Shown: positions 11,525 through 23,185 of the stretch, in pieces
Layout: each line of letters starts with the position of its first letter
Numbering within the stretch: position 1 is the first letter of the stretch
Assembly (NCBI RefSeq): GCF_037975245.1
Contig: NC_092577.1
Coordinates: forward strand, 30,311,898-30,375,897
DNA length: 64,000 bases
Origin: Apostichopus japonicus
Lineage: Eukaryota; Echinodermata; Holothuroidea; Aspidochirotida; Stichopodidae
Direction of reading: 5' to 3'
The notes under the pieces: model-generated
What the model saw: the letters and a program-made list of their open reading frames with translations, nothing else
Database searches by the model: none
What the model was told of the DNA's origin: nothing
Position numbers and translations under genes: made by a program

Positions 11525-12600
11525 TCTGGTCAAAATTTACATGCAAAGCCACCCACGAAATGCAACGAAGGTTGCCTAGACGAAACTGTAATTAAATTTA
11601 TCACGACACTTACGGTACAAGTAACAGAAAGGTTCTCTGCAAATGGCCTTAGGAGAAAAACCAGGGGGAGAGAGAAACGAACAAGGAGACCTACAGTGTT
11701 GAATGTTAAATCAACATTAAATAAATACTAATATTAAAAGCATGATTTCAACTTTGATTTTCCCCTCGATTACATTCTCAACTCTGGTGAAAACCAAAAA
11801 AATGTTCAAGGATGGCTTATGGGACCTTAAAGGGTCTGTGAAGTACAGACGTAGAGAATGATAGAAAGAAATTCAACGGTTGGCATGACGATTAAGATCG
11901 TCAGCCTGGGATCACTTGTGTATGCCTGCGCTTCTTACTCGGTCTGCAGCGATTAATTTGACAATTAACCTAAAATACTGCCAGAGGAAACGATCGATAG
12001 TGTTTTTACGGACATTTTAAAGGGAAAATTGTCTTAACAGAAATTAATTGACGTTGCAATTAAGTCTTCCTTAATTACCTGTTGACCAATTTGAAAGCAG
12101 ATTGTGGCTTTTTCAGTGTCCAGTTTCTGGCAATTTTCACCAGCCGTACTGCATATTGAAATTCAAAACAAAATTAAAAGATTTGATCAAATTACTGTAT
12201 AAGCTATCCTAGAAGGTTTTCTCACCCCAAATGAAAGTTATAACTTAGTGTGTAATTAACAAAAAAATGTAATTAGTAATTACTTACAGTTAAAGCTATC
12301 CAACAAATCTGTTGTTTGATGCTCTAGTTGGGCCAATTTTCGATGTTAGGATTATGTACATACGTAGAACAAATTGCTAACTTTGCAACAACATCCAGAA
12401 CGTTTTCTTCATTTAATTTGAGTTATAAAAGCTGATAGACTGCACTGTCATGGGGCGAAATATTTACCATTTCCAGAACCATGGAAATTTTCAAACAAAA
12501 TAATTGCTTATACACCTGAAAATTATTGTATTTTGTATCAAATAGCCAAATACTATATAATAATAAATGCAATATAAAATGATTTAATTTGTAATCATGT
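11521..12600. other. Non-coding stretch, nothing recognised
   Basis: AT-rich, short ORFs only. TTAAAGGGTCTG near 11827 resembles the start of TTAA-flanked MITEs elsewhere in the window, but I could not find a partner end. Confidence 0.4.
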
Positions 12601-12607
12601 TATGCAG

Positions 12608-13215
12608 CATTTTCTTTGAACCAAATTTACCTTTGCATTTTTGCTATATTTTATTAAAACTGCAAGTTCAACAAACCCACAGAATTGCTATGATAAAACA
12701 GTCGTAGTTTCCGACTTGAAATTCTACACCAACAAAAGAGCTCTGAATCTATATAGCATTTTGTTGTAACCAAATTTACCTTTGCATTTTTGCTGGTTTT
12801 TATTAAAACTGCAAGTTCAACAAACCCACAGAATTTCTATGATAAAACAGTCCTACTTTCCGACTTGAAATTCTACACTAATAAAAGAGCCCTTAATCTT
12901 CATGTATTTTAGCATTTTCTTGTAACCAAATTTACCTTTGCATTTTGGCTATGTTTAATTAGAAACTGCAAGTTCAATAAACCCGCAGAATTGCTATGAT
13001 AAAACAGTCCTTGTTTATGACTTGAAATCCTACACCAGTGACAAAACCCTTAATATTATATAAATTTTGTTGTAACCAAATTTACCTTTGCATTTTGGCT
13101 ATGTTTAATTAGAAACTGCAAGTTCAACAAACCCACAGAATTTCTAAGATAAAAAAAACAATCCTTGTTTATGACTTGAAATTCTACACCAATAAAAGAG
13201 CTCTGAATTCTCTAG
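12608..13215. repeat. Tandem repeat, about 153-bp unit, four copies
   Basis: AACCAAATTTACCTTTGCAT starts each unit near 12618, 12768, 12924 and 13074. Each continues with AACTGCAAGTTCAA, AAACCCACAGAATT, ATAAAACAGTC and GACTTGAAATTCTACACCA. Copies differ by substitutions and small indels. Confidence 0.88.
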
Positions 13216-14117
13216 CTACTGTGTTGAACCAGTCGGCCCATAATTACTACGTCTGTGTATTTAAGTGCTAAAAAATTGATTCCTTAGTTTATGAAATTTC
13301 AATATCTTTTTAACTTTTGCCCTGTGCCTAAGGTGACAATTAAATATTACACAAATCTGTCTCGCAGTCAATTTACAATCCTTAATTTTTACTAAACCGT
13401 ATCAGATGACGTCTTGTGATAACCATTTGGAAATGTCATTCGAGACTCCCGGTTGTCTCTAAACACAGTTTCAAAAACCTTCTAACAAATTACGGGCCTT
13501 AAATTTCGCCGTCGAAATCGAGTCGATGCATTTTCACTAGTCTGTGAGACCGAAATACAAACGGATCGAGAGCTATCAGAATTGCATCAGTATTCTATAC
13601 GCAGTTACCCCGTACCTTGAGCGTGAGCAAAAGACTGAGTTCTCTTGCTCGAGCAAAAAGAGAGAAAGGAAAAGCCAAGACAACATCTTGTTTACCAATC
13701 AGCTTGAATATATAAATACCGGCTTTCAAAACAAATTTTTTAGGGAGTGTTTGAAAAGTGGAGCACAATGAAAGAAAAATTTGTTAAAAAATAAAGTAAG
13801 ATGAATGGGACTAATGGAGACTAAATGAGAGTTCTTTAAGGTAAAGGTTAAAAGCAAGCTAAATGCCGAGCGACAAGTAACGACTAAGAGGCAAGATAGA
13901 TTAGAAAGATAACATTTTGAACTAGCTGGCAGGGAATGCAAAAATTTGAAAAACAGGGGGAAATTAAGGGCCGAAAAGTCAGCTATGAAGTGAGCTTTAA
14001 AAATAAAAGGATGGTGGGTTCAACAACAATAAAAAGGTTTCAGACCAAAGATAAAAAAAAATGAAAAAATACAGAGTACTGAACAAAATGCATGCAAAAA
14101 GGAGGCACTGTTACAAA
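13216..14117. other. Non-coding stretch, nothing recognised
   Basis: Two short overlapping opposite-strand ORFs (13544-13771 and 13726-13941) show no domain, repeat or codon signal that I can support as a gene. Confidence 0.4.
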
Positions 14118-14775
14118 AATAATCTACTGTTATGTGAATGCTGCCAAAAAGTGATCTATACATTTGAGTGATACCAAAAGGTGATATATGTGAGTGATAC
14201 AAAAAAAAGTGATCTAAATATGTGAGTGCTACTAAGAAAGTGATCTAAATATGTGAGTGCTACCAAAATAAGTGATCTAAAAATGTGGATGCTACCAAAA
14301 TTGATCTAAATATGTGAGTGCTGTTAAAAAGTGATCCAAATATGTGAGTGCTGCTAAAAAGTGAACTAAATATGTGAGTGCTACCAAAAAGTGATATATG
14401 TGGATGCTGCTAAAAAGTGATCTAAATATGTGAGTGCTGCTATAAAGTGATCAATATATGTGAGTGCTACCAAAAAGAAGTGATCTAAATATGTCAGTGC
14501 TACCAAAATGTGATCTAAATATGTGAGTGCTGCCAAAAAGGTGATATAGATATGTGAGTGCTGCTAAAAAGTATTCTAAATATGTGAGTGCTGCTAAAAA
14601 GTATTCTAAATATGTGAGTGCTGCTAAAAATGATCCAAATATGTGAGTGCTGGCTTAAAGTTATCTTGATATGTGAGTGCTGCTCAAAAGTGATCTAAAT
14701 ATGTGAGTGCTACCAAAAAAACTTGATCTAAATATGTGAGTGCTGCCACAAAATTGGTCAAATAATGGAGTGCTG
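14118..14775. repeat. Minisatellite, about 30-bp unit, some 20 copies
   Basis: Units of the form GTGATCTAAATATGTGAGTG followed by CTGCTAAAAA repeat through the block. Unit length wobbles between about 27 and 34 bp because the A-run and the CTGCT/CTACC segment vary. Confidence 0.92.
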
Positions 14776-15990
14776 CAAAACATCAGGTTTGGAAACACAA
14801 ACAGCTCCGTCTTTCTGTCACTAGAAGAACTTCAATCCCCCACCCACCCCACCCCAACCCCCCCCCCCAAATAAAATCCAACAACGAATTCAACAACTAA
14901 CATTGACTAACCTTTGAAAAAAAATTGGAAAATGTATAAAACTATAACCACTGATGACAGTTTGATAAAAACTAAATTCTAGCAAATTCCATTTTTCCAA
15001 ATTCCAAAATTTGATATAGTTTAGATTGTATTCATAAATAATAAATTCATTTCCTTCAAATATGCTTCCAATAATTTACTTTTCTTATTTCTGCATTTTA
15101 TTCAAAGCTATATTTCAATGAAATCCATATTTTTACTTTAGATCTCAAACAAAAAGCCTCACCATCAAGCACCAAGGAACTGAGGAAAAAAACTGGCAAG
15201 TATGGTTGGCTGAATGAAGTAATTGCCCAACACAAAAAAACAACAAAAGAAAACAACAAAAATTCCCTCAGATTCTATCATCTTTGGTTCACCTTTCAAA
15301 GGAGCTTTAAACGATATTAAAAATTGATCTAAATTTAATAGGGTGATCTTGCCATGCATAAACACACAACAAGGAGATATTTTGAAAAGTATATAATTCC
15401 ACACTCTTCTTATATATTATTATTATATATGCAAAAGTAAATTGTATCATCAGATGCTAACTTCTTTGTCGATATTCTTGACATTTACCTCCAACAAAAG
15501 ACTTTGAAAAATTACTTGCGTTTCATTCAAGGACAGAGTACTGAGTCAAATTCTTTGTATTTTATACAGAATGATTGTGACAAAAGGTTCCATCCACATT
15601 TTTCACCCATTTATAGTAGTTTACAATTTATGATATAAGCCGAGCGAGATCATCAGCGATTGCTTCCTGTTTTTTACTTATATTGTAAACATATACTGTA
15701 CTCCATTGAAACTTCTCCAAAATGATATCACAAGCTGGTGGAATTGTAAGTACATATGAGTACAACAGCACAAGTAGAAGTCCCCTTTGCGTTAAGAGTA
15801 CTGTATTTTTTGGAGTACGGTTTTGCATTTAGAGTACTGTATGTTCAAGGTGTGAATACAATCTTGTACTAGTATCTATGTACATAGTAGACATTCATGA
15901 TGTACATGCTTTACTGAGGTGCGAGTAAAAATTCATGATGACAGTCATGAGTCCCCAACCTTCTATTCATGACTCTATTGCAGTACGTAA
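14776..15990. other. Non-coding stretch, nothing recognised
   Basis: C-rich tract near 14838-14870 and AT-rich sequence. Repeated short phrases around 15780-15960 (AGAGTACTGTAT, ATTCATGATG, CTTGTACTAG) are too short to define a unit. Confidence 0.4.
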
Positions 15991-16059
15991 TCTTGTACTA
16001 GCTATCTACAGATATTTATTGCATTTTCCAACATGTTCTATGCTCTACTCATTGCTCTA

Positions 16060-16745
16060 CATCAGTGTTCTATTCACTGAACCTACACATCTCTCCGACA
16101 ATTTACATATTGCTGTTCTATTCACCAAACCTACACATCTCTCCTATAGTGTACATATTGCTGTTCAATTCACCAAACCTATACATCTCTCCTATAGTGT
16201 ATATATTGCTGTTCTATTCACCAAACCTACACATCTCTCCTACAATGTACATATTGCTGTTCTATTCACCAAACCTACACATCTCTCCTACAGTGCACAT
16301 ATTGCTGTTCTATTCACCAAACCTACACATCTCTCCTACAGTGCACATATTGCTGTTCTATTCACCAAACCTACACATCTCTCCTACAGTGTACATGTAT
16401 ATTGGTGTTCTATTCACCAAACCTACACATCTCTCCTACAATGTACATATTGGTGTTCTATTCACCAAACCTACACATCTCTCCTACAGTGTACATATTG
16501 GTGTTCTATTCACCAAACCTACACATCTCTCTTACAGTGTACATACTGCTGTTCTACTCACCTAACCTACTGTACACATCTCCCACAGTGTACATATTGG
16601 TGTTCTACTCACCAAACCTACACATCTCTCTTACAGTGTACATATTACTGTTCAATTCACCAAACCTACACATCTATCCTACAGTGTACATATTGCTGTT
16701 CTACTCACCAAACCTACACATCTCTCCTACAGTGTATGTATTGGT
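16060..16745. repeat. 48-bp tandem repeat, about 14 copies
   Basis: The unit is 48 bp: CTGTTCTATTCACCAAACCT, ACACATCTCTCCTACAGTGT, then ACATATTG. The length is an exact multiple of three, so the array reads open in all three forward frames. That explains the overlapping 271-, 166- and 151-residue ORFs, each repeating the same 16-residue phrase (for example VLFTKPTHLSYSVHIA). I treat all three as artefacts: no non-repetitive domain and no codon-position bias are visible. Confidence 0.93.
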
Positions 16746-16859
16746 CATGAACCTTATTTTCCTACATTTTTTTGGACAACCAAATTTGCTGCTGAGACAA
16801 CCAAAGTGTAAGGCCTGGCCATCCGATAGGCTGAAATCCTCACAGATCTGCCCCTGAGT

Positions 16860-17275
16860 GTATATGAAATACAAACCCATTATGTTAGATATAGCAATAA
16901 AAGCTTTATAGGCAATTTCTTAAAACCTTCCTCCCTTAAAACAAATTCCATACAATAACCTTATAATTCTCCAGTTTGGTTGCAAATTTGCATTGAAGGA
17001 AACATGACATACTACAAAGGAAAAAAGAAAAAGCAACAAGAAATGAAGCCTTCCGGGAGTGGATGACATTATTAGATCTGTGATTGTCATATAAACGGCA
17101 ATGTTTCTCTTCAAAAGCTTTACTTTTCCCATTTATAATCCTCTCTAATTTATCCTTGAGACTTGATACATTTTGAACATTTGCATCAATATCTGCTGTC
17201 AACTTCGCTTCTTCGTATTTTACATTATCATCAAATGCGCCTTACTTGTCGAAATGTAATTTTACTTCTCGAGTG
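16860..17275. other. Non-coding stretch, nothing recognised
   Basis: Overlapping short minus-strand ORFs at 16920-17202 in two frames; neither has a recognisable domain. Confidence 0.35.
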
Positions 17276-17279
17276 TCAA

Positions 17280-17350
17280 GCGAGTAAAATGTGGAGTGAA
17301 GAAAGTAAAATGTGGAATGAAGAAAGTAAAATGTGGAATGAAGAAAGAAA
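17280..17350. repeat. 21-bp tandem repeat, three copies
   Basis: AGTAAAATGTGGAATGAAGAA recurs three times head to tail with one-base variation. It translates as SKMWNEE repeats because the unit is a multiple of three. Confidence 0.9.
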
Positions 17351-17532
17351 AATTCCAAAATCCTCTTCAGCCATGATGGCATCTTTCAACTCTGCTGTTG
17401 CTAAGATGGAGGACACGATATATCACCGAATTTGAAAAATTGAGGATGTCAAGTTATGAGAATGTGGTTTTGACCTGACGAATCAGAAAATTGTCAACGT
17501 CTTTGAATAAAAGGCACCGTGTCAGAAAAAAA

Positions 17533-17765
17533 GCTGCAGCAGCTGCAAGATCCTGCTCAGCTAAGATGAATCAATAACAAACAATAGGGATTGTCTCTAA
17601 ACACCTGCAGTGTCTATTGTGTAAAACTGTGGAGCACAATAGACAATGAAAAGCTGCAGCAGCTGCAAGATCCTGCTCAGCTAGGATGAATCAACATCAA
17701 ACAATAGGGATTGTCTGTAAACACCTACAGTGTCTATTGTGTGAACATGTGGAACACAATAGATT
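17533..17765. repeat. 120-bp tandem duplication
   Basis: GCTGCAGCAGCTGCAAGATC starts both copies, at 17533 and 17653. Both continue with CTGCTCAGCTA, AACAATAGGGATTGTCT, AAACACCT and GTGTCTATTGTGT. The copies are about 90 percent alike by eye, so the duplication is fairly recent. Confidence 0.9.
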
Positions 17766-18784
17766 ACGTCCTATGCAGCCTGGCTGTAGCATGCTGCAGC
17801 CCCTCAGAATCCTACTTCTCTGACAAAGTGACTGGGAATGCCGTCAACTTCTCTGGCATACGGCATATACCCTTTTAACAGTGCACCATTTCGCCGATCT
17901 CTCGTTTTAACTGCTCCTACCTAGATTCTCTTGCAAGTATTATTTTTTCATTTTGTCTGTTAAATTCTTTTTATTCACAAAGATTAATGTAACAGTGCCC
18001 ACCATCACACATAAATCACATTGCAGGTATTTATTTAAACACAGCTGCAAAATCTTTATCCTCGAATGGCCTCAAAACATCTCGTAAGAAATATCTACTG
18101 ACTCTTAAATTATTCCTCCCCCCCCCCCCAAACTTGTCGATTAAAAAATCCAGTTAAGAGTGATGGATGACGTTGATTTGCAGCGGAATATATGGTTTGA
18201 TTTTAAATCGAGCGAATTCTTCGTTATTCAAGGAGAAGACACGAAAAAAAAATTATTTTCGTCTATTATTTTGAGTTGTTTGCCTTTTTTCTATCGTGGT
18301 TCGTCTGAGAATGTCACGGTTTGGAGCATGGCATCATAAACATAGAGGAATTAAGATGCAATAGTTTAATAGGAAAATGAGTCTTTTCAAGCATTCAATC
18401 ACTCAAAGCAAAATTTCCATAATTAAAAACCGGAGGAGTTTGTTTTTTTGAGCAGATGTTTCTCACTGCCGTCTTTTAGAAAACTTACATTATTTCTATC
18501 GTGTGGGTTTAAACAACGATCACAGTAAGCAAAATGTTTGCTTGGGATCGAGAGAAGGCTTCTCGTTGAAGGTCATATATGCATTATGCATTATAATACT
18601 ACATAGACTGTAATAGTAACAGACCCATATATTTTGCTTTCAAAACATCTTTAATTAAGCAAGAAATAAATCCCCTTTTGTAATGATAGTGTTCAATAAA
18701 AAAACGTCCACATGATCTTTGGTAAATGCACCACCACAGAGAAAAATCCTGCGTACTGGCGTAAGGATCCTGGTTCTGTACTCC
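17766..18784. other. Non-coding stretch, nothing recognised
   Basis: C-run near 18118-18129; no coding or repeat signal that I can name. Confidence 0.4.
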
Positions 18785-18788
18785 TTAA

Positions 18789-19544
18789 AGGGTGTGAAGA
18801 CTCGCGCAAAAAGAAAAGTCTAATGCCGGTAATCTGACCTAGTTTCGAATGAGATGTAACAGAAGTGTTAGACACCACAATCGATCCCAGAAAATACACA
18901 CACAGCTTGCTACCGTCAGTAATTAGTGGGGGCATTGTGGTCAAGTGGTTAAGGCAGTGGACTTGTGATCTAAGGATTACAGGTTCGAGCCCTGGCCAGA
19001 TCATTACGTTGTGTCCTTGGGCAAGGCGCTTTATCTCCATTGCCTCTCTTCACCCAGGTGTATAAATGGGGACCTGCGAGGTAACTTGTAAATATAGTTG
19101 CGTGCGCCAGTTTGTGGCTGCACCCTATGGGAAGTCCCCCGGGGGACACGTGGTTGTGGTGCACTGTGGTGCCCCGGGAGAGATTGATTGAATTGTGCAC
19201 ACTTTGGTGTGTGGGTGTGACAAGTTACCAATGACTAGGGGTTAAGTTGTAAAGTCGTGTGAAGAGGCTTTAGCCTCATACAAGACTGTAAACCTTCAAC
19301 TTTTTTTTTTAACTTTTTTTAATTAGACACTAGTGTACAGTCAATACATACAGCTACGGTCAATACCCACAACACAGTGAACATAGCAGCGATGGACATC
19401 TCAGGTCTAGATAAAAGATAACAAGGTATTAGTTTCATTACTGTCTGCATTTTGTACCGACAAGAAGAAAACTTCACTTCCAAGCAACGGAAAGTTAACT
19501 TTTTCAGAGCGCGGCACGCGGTTTGGGGCGAGTCTTCAATGCCT
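18789..19544 (-). mobile_element. TTAA-flanked MITE (M1), copy A, split by a SINE
   Basis: The element is bounded by TTAA at 18785-18788 and 19545-19548. Its imperfect TIRs read AGGGTGTGAAGACTCGCGC at the left and AGGCATTGAAGACTCGCCC at the right end. It is the reverse complement of the uninterrupted copy at 29586-29942. Removing the SINE (394 bp) and one 7-bp duplication leaves about 355 bp against 357 bp in the intact copy. TTAA duplication fits a piggyBac-like or a Harbinger-like (TWA) mobiliser; the TIRs do not decide. The 78-residue ORF at 19319-19555 lies over element DNA and is not a gene. Confidence 0.9.
18927..19320 (+). mobile_element. tRNA-headed SINE, family A, with 7-bp TSD
   Basis: The insertion is precise: TAATTAG ends at 18926 and recurs at 19320-19326, while the intact MITE copy at 29586 has this site once. 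The head has an A-box-like GTGGTCAAGTGGTTAAGGC and a B-box-like GGTTCGAGCCC. The body has TTGTGTCCTTGGGCAAGGCG and ACCCAGGTGTATAAATGGGG. The 3' part has GTGAAGAGGCTTTAGCCTCA and ends in T-rich sequence. The first 150 bp or so are shared with the reverse-oriented SINE at 31113-31403, but the 3' parts differ. Confidence 0.92.
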
Positions 19545-19548
19545 TTAA

Positions 19549-20120
19549 CTACCAAACATGTTTAGAAATTGATATCTGACAGTCAGTCTGTCGATAATCA
19601 TGTTGTTTGGGCCAGACTGGAACAATTGGGGAGCTCTTTTGCCCCCGTCCCGTCACTCCCCCCCCAATTCGGATTACTCATGCCAAGTACACCTGGGGGG
19701 GGGGATACTTCTCAGATTATACATCTGTGGTGTTGTTGACTTGTGTTCACCATGAATGTACTGCCCAAAATAAGAAAATTGTAAAATAAAAAAATAACAA
19801 CATCTGTTAGTAGCTCTGTAATCCCATGAAAATATATGTACAGGCCTCAAATCCTTCAGGCGATTAAATACTGGCTAAATTCCGGAGGATTTAATAAGCT
19901 GTTGATATTGCTGGTAGAAGAGAAAGGCACTTGGCATTATTTTTTGGGGGGGGGTGGGCAGACATCTGATATTAAGACCAAAACACATGATTAATCAGCT
20001 TGGTATTAAACAATCTTCGTGTGACCCATAATTACATACAGATAAGCCCTGCTATTATCAGTAAATATTTATTATTGGAAGGAACTGTAAGCTGCTCCCA
20101 TATGTAGTCTGCACAATAAC
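19549..20120. other. Non-coding stretch, nothing recognised
   Basis: G-runs near 19696-19704 and 19944-19954; no gene or element boundary resolved. Confidence 0.4.
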
Positions 20121-20128
20121 ATGATGTG

Positions 20129-21086
20129 CATAGGCGTAGGAGCCTCATTTGATTTGGGGGGGCTGTAACGACTTGCCCGAAAAATATAACCAAAATTTTT
20201 TCGCGCGCTCCGCGCGCGTTCCACATGTTAATGTGCACATCATATAGGCATCCATCAGTTATTACATCACCTGCCAATAACATAAAATCATTTTTCGTGT
20301 TACTACCCTTCCATATTGGTAGAATTATTGGGGAAGTCGTTACAACATTATTGATAATAATAATAATATAAGTTTAACCATTGAAAAACACATTGCAAAT
20401 TCTTCATCTTTCACTAGGTGCCAGTGGCGGAGCTAGGGGGTATTGGTCAGGAAGGGGGGGGGGAGAGAATGGTCTGTAGAGGCGCTTTTGACACTATCTA
20501 AGCGGAGCGCCACCACAGGTTGGCGCGGAGCGTACAGAAGTTTTTTGAGTAAAGTTACTCCCTAGATCGCCGGAAATGACCCTTGCCGGGCCTTGCTAAT
20601 TTGCAGATAAACCAATAAATAGGTGTCATCGCCATTTGTCAGAAAATTGCACCAACAAAATGTGACAAATGTCAATAGGTATTTGAGAGCGCAATAAAAA
20701 ATTCAATAATCGCGAATAAGTAAAAAGTGGTAAAAAGCTGAAAGGGCGCCAGCAGTCCATTTGAGTCCGTCAGGGGGGCATCCGCCCCCTTTGACTGTAT
20801 GGACGCTCCGCCACTGGTAGGTGCACGCAAAATTCTCAGCATATTGCCCAAATTTTCACCAAAATAAATTGGAAAAAAAATGCAAATTATTATTCTTTCA
20901 GTAGGTGCCCGAAAAAATTCTCAGCATATTGCCCGAATTTTCACCAAAATATTGAAAAACACTTTGCAAATTATTATTCTTCCAGTAGGTGCCCGAAAAA
21001 TTCTAAGCATATTGCCCGAATTTTCACCAAAAAAATTGGTTGGGGGGGCTGCAGCCCCCCCAGCCCCCCCGCCTCCTACGCCTATG
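20129..21086. mobile_element. Non-autonomous TIR transposon (family T), 8-bp TSD
   Basis: The ends are CATAGGCGTAGGAG at the left and CTCCTACGCCTATG at the right, exact inverted repeats, flanked by a perfect ATGATGTG duplication (20121-20128 and 21087-21094). Near the left end lies GC-rich GCGCGCTCCGCGCGCG. The right half contains about three units of roughly 80 bp with GTAGGTGCCCGAAAAATTCT and CAGCATATTGCCCGAATTTT. An 8-bp TSD suits hAT-like or P-like mobilisation. No transposase is encoded. A hAT-like MITE sits inside at 20422-20816, so the unsplit length is about 555 bp. Confidence 0.9.
20422..20816 (-). mobile_element. hAT-like MITE (CAGTGGCGGAG), copy 1, nested
   Basis: TIRs CAGTGGCGGAGC and GCTCCGCCACTG bound the element. 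The flanks are CTAGGTGC (20414-20421) and GTAGGTGC (20817-20824), an 8-bp duplication with one difference. Two sister copies at 46671-47050 and 57072-57452 have perfect 8-bp duplications. CAGTGGCGGAG-type termini with 8-bp TSDs are typical of hAT elements. The interior holds the shared core (20491-20592, reverse) and AGTCCATTTGAGTCCGTCAG, with no coding capacity. Confidence 0.92.
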
Positions 21087-21094
21087 ATGATGTG

Positions 21095-22478
21095 CATGAT
21101 GCAATTCAGGCAAAATTGCCAGTGAGCACTTGATTTTAGGACATTGGATTTTTTGTAAGAACTTCCATCTCCTAACCAAGAAGTTAAATTTTTGTCATTC
21201 TAGGCGTCACATATGACAACATGTCTATCAAAAATCATGATATTCATTAGAATATTCCATGAAGGCACATAAATTCCATTCAATTCTAAAACCTCTTTTT
21301 TGTTTTTCATCCAAAACTTTCATACTAATGCTTAAAAGCATGTAAACAAATGAAACTATACCACAAATCACTTTTTTTCATAATTGCCTTTTTATAAATA
21401 ATTTTTTTGACTCTTTCATTTTCCTACATAATGTAACAAAGCTAAAGACAAAATCTGTATCAACTGTTAAGGAGTTTTTTTGTACGGGTTTAGGAAGTAA
21501 CGAAAAATTTGCAAAAACTCGATAGTGAACCCGATCGTGAGTTCGATCTACCTCTATAAACACCTTCGCGATGAAGCTCTATTTATTACATCTGAGAAAG
21601 AAAATTGATTCTCTTCTATTGAACTTAGAGCCAGGAAAAGCTCTCAGACCATTAAATCCGAATCTTACATCCTCGCGCACTCGGAAACATCAATTCCCAA
21701 ATTGATTTGACATTTGGATTGGAGGGACGCAGTGACTGTTTATAGAGTGAACTGCAGCGGTAGCCGCACCCCGACTGGTAACAGGTAAATTTTTACCTTT
21801 TTTTTTCTCTCTTTCTTTTCGTGAACGCCCTACTTTTGTGAACGAGATTAAAATGACCTTATTGGGTAAATGACATAGTTTTCTCTAGCTCCTTTCAAAC
21901 TGTTTTGGTTTTCTTCTGCTTCTTTGACCCCAGAATTCCCCACGACGCTTTAATCAAAACGCTACTTTTGTATGTGCGTGCGTGCGTGTATGTGTGTGTG
22001 TAGACAGCTAGAGCAAGAAGAGATTGGCTAAATGACGATATTAATTACTCTTCGTTGGAGTACAGTCGAGGGAGGTGAACGGTAAACCCTTACCTATACC
22101 ATTGATTCCGTACTGTCAGTCATCTCGGACTGGCTGAACAGCACCATCGTATTGAGCCCAATCAATTTCACTTTATTGATCCCACGCATGTCCGATGTGC
22201 CGAGCGAGCTGCTCACGGCTTTGATTTAACTTGTCGTAAGGTCCATCCGCAGGAGATGAAAACAACAGAGGTGACATGCAATAAAATATTTTATCACCTC
22301 TGTGAGACAACTTCACGATTTAAGTTGTGGATATAAATATCTTAACTATTCGTGAACAATTGACTGAAACCCTGACGTGACTCAAAGCAAGGCTATTTCT
22401 AGGGAGCTTAAAATTTCATGGAAACAGAAACCTAACCATTGCCATTAGTGTAGATGTGATAGGGATCGATGATGGTGA
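21095..22478. other. Non-coding stretch, nothing recognised
   Basis: Mostly unique-looking sequence of mixed composition (TGTG microsatellite near 21975-22002). I considered a promoter or exon near 21600-22400 but see no conserved peptide or convincing splice pair. Confidence 0.35.
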
Positions 22479-22479
22479 T

Positions 22480-22926
22480 GTGTAACATCCCCGCCTCCCT
22501 CCCTTCCCTCCTCACTCCATCTCCCTCCATTCCCTCCTCACTCAAATTCCTTTTCCTCCTCTCCCAACTCCATCTCTTCCAGCCTCACTCCACCCCACTC
22601 CCATCCATCCACACCCAACCTCCCTCTGTTACCTCCTCATCCCACCTCCATCCCTTCCCCTCATCCCACCTCCCTCCCTTCCCCCTCACCCTACCTCCCT
22701 CCCTTCCGGTCATCACACCTCCCTTCCCCCTCATCCCACCTCCCTCCGTTCCCCCTCATCCCACCTCCCTCCCTTCCCCCTCATTTCACCTCCCACCATT
22801 ACCTCCTCACTCTGCCTCCCTTTCATCCTCACCCCACCTCCCTCCCTTCCCTCCTCATCTCACCTCCCTCCCGTCCCTTCCCTACTCCATCTCCCTCCCT
22901 ATCCCCCTCATCCCATCTCCATCCAC
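22480..22926. repeat. Pyrimidine-rich 23-bp-type array (CCCTCCCTTCCCCCTCATCC)
   Basis: Units such as CACCTCCCTCCCTTCCCCCT recur with irregular length. The serine/proline-rich 184-residue forward ORF is a by-product of low complexity and not a gene. Confidence 0.85.
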
Positions 22927-23185
22927 CTCAGGCTCTAAGATTTGCCTGGATAGCTTCTTAACACCATTAGGCTATTTGTGTAAACTCTCAGTGGAAATAT
23001 GTTCATGTCTACAGTGTAGTTAATCGTATAGCGTTCACACAAAGACCCTCATACAAGAAAAAATATGTGCAGGCATTGCAGACTAATTGGTTAAAAAAGA
23101 GGTAATTTTACGACCAAGTCAGGTGGATTACATAATCTCAAGAAACTTTTCCATGATAGCAACGTGCTATATAGTTGGGGTGATG
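22927..23185 (-). mobile_element. TTAA-type MITE (M2), truncated copy
   Basis: Reverse complement of most of 30179-30508. Shared phrases include TTCTTAACACCATT, GTCTACAGTGTAGTTAATC, GCGTTCACACAA, GACTAATTGG and GTGCTATATAGTTGGGGT. The left side ends where the CCCTCC array begins, so that terminus is lost or replaced; the right terminus is also degenerate. Confidence 0.78.

Noticed and set aside
14118-14775. CRISPR array because of about 30-bp periodicity
   Set aside because: The whole unit repeats; there are no unique spacers. It is a minisatellite.
15935-16857. Three overlapping ORFs of 271, 166 and 151 residues as a repeat protein gene
   Set aside because: They are the three frames of one 48-bp minisatellite, with no unique domain.
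18927-19010. Functional tRNA gene at the head of SINE A
   Set aside because: A TSD and a second copy at 31113-31403 show it is retroposed.
19319-19555. 78-residue minus-strand ORF resembling a small secreted protein
   Set aside because: It lies almost entirely in MITE M1, and the other M1 copy has a disrupted frame over the same sequence.
22469-23023. Proline/serine-rich 184-residue ORF
   Set aside because: Produced by a CCCTCC-type array, and its end runs into a MITE fragment.
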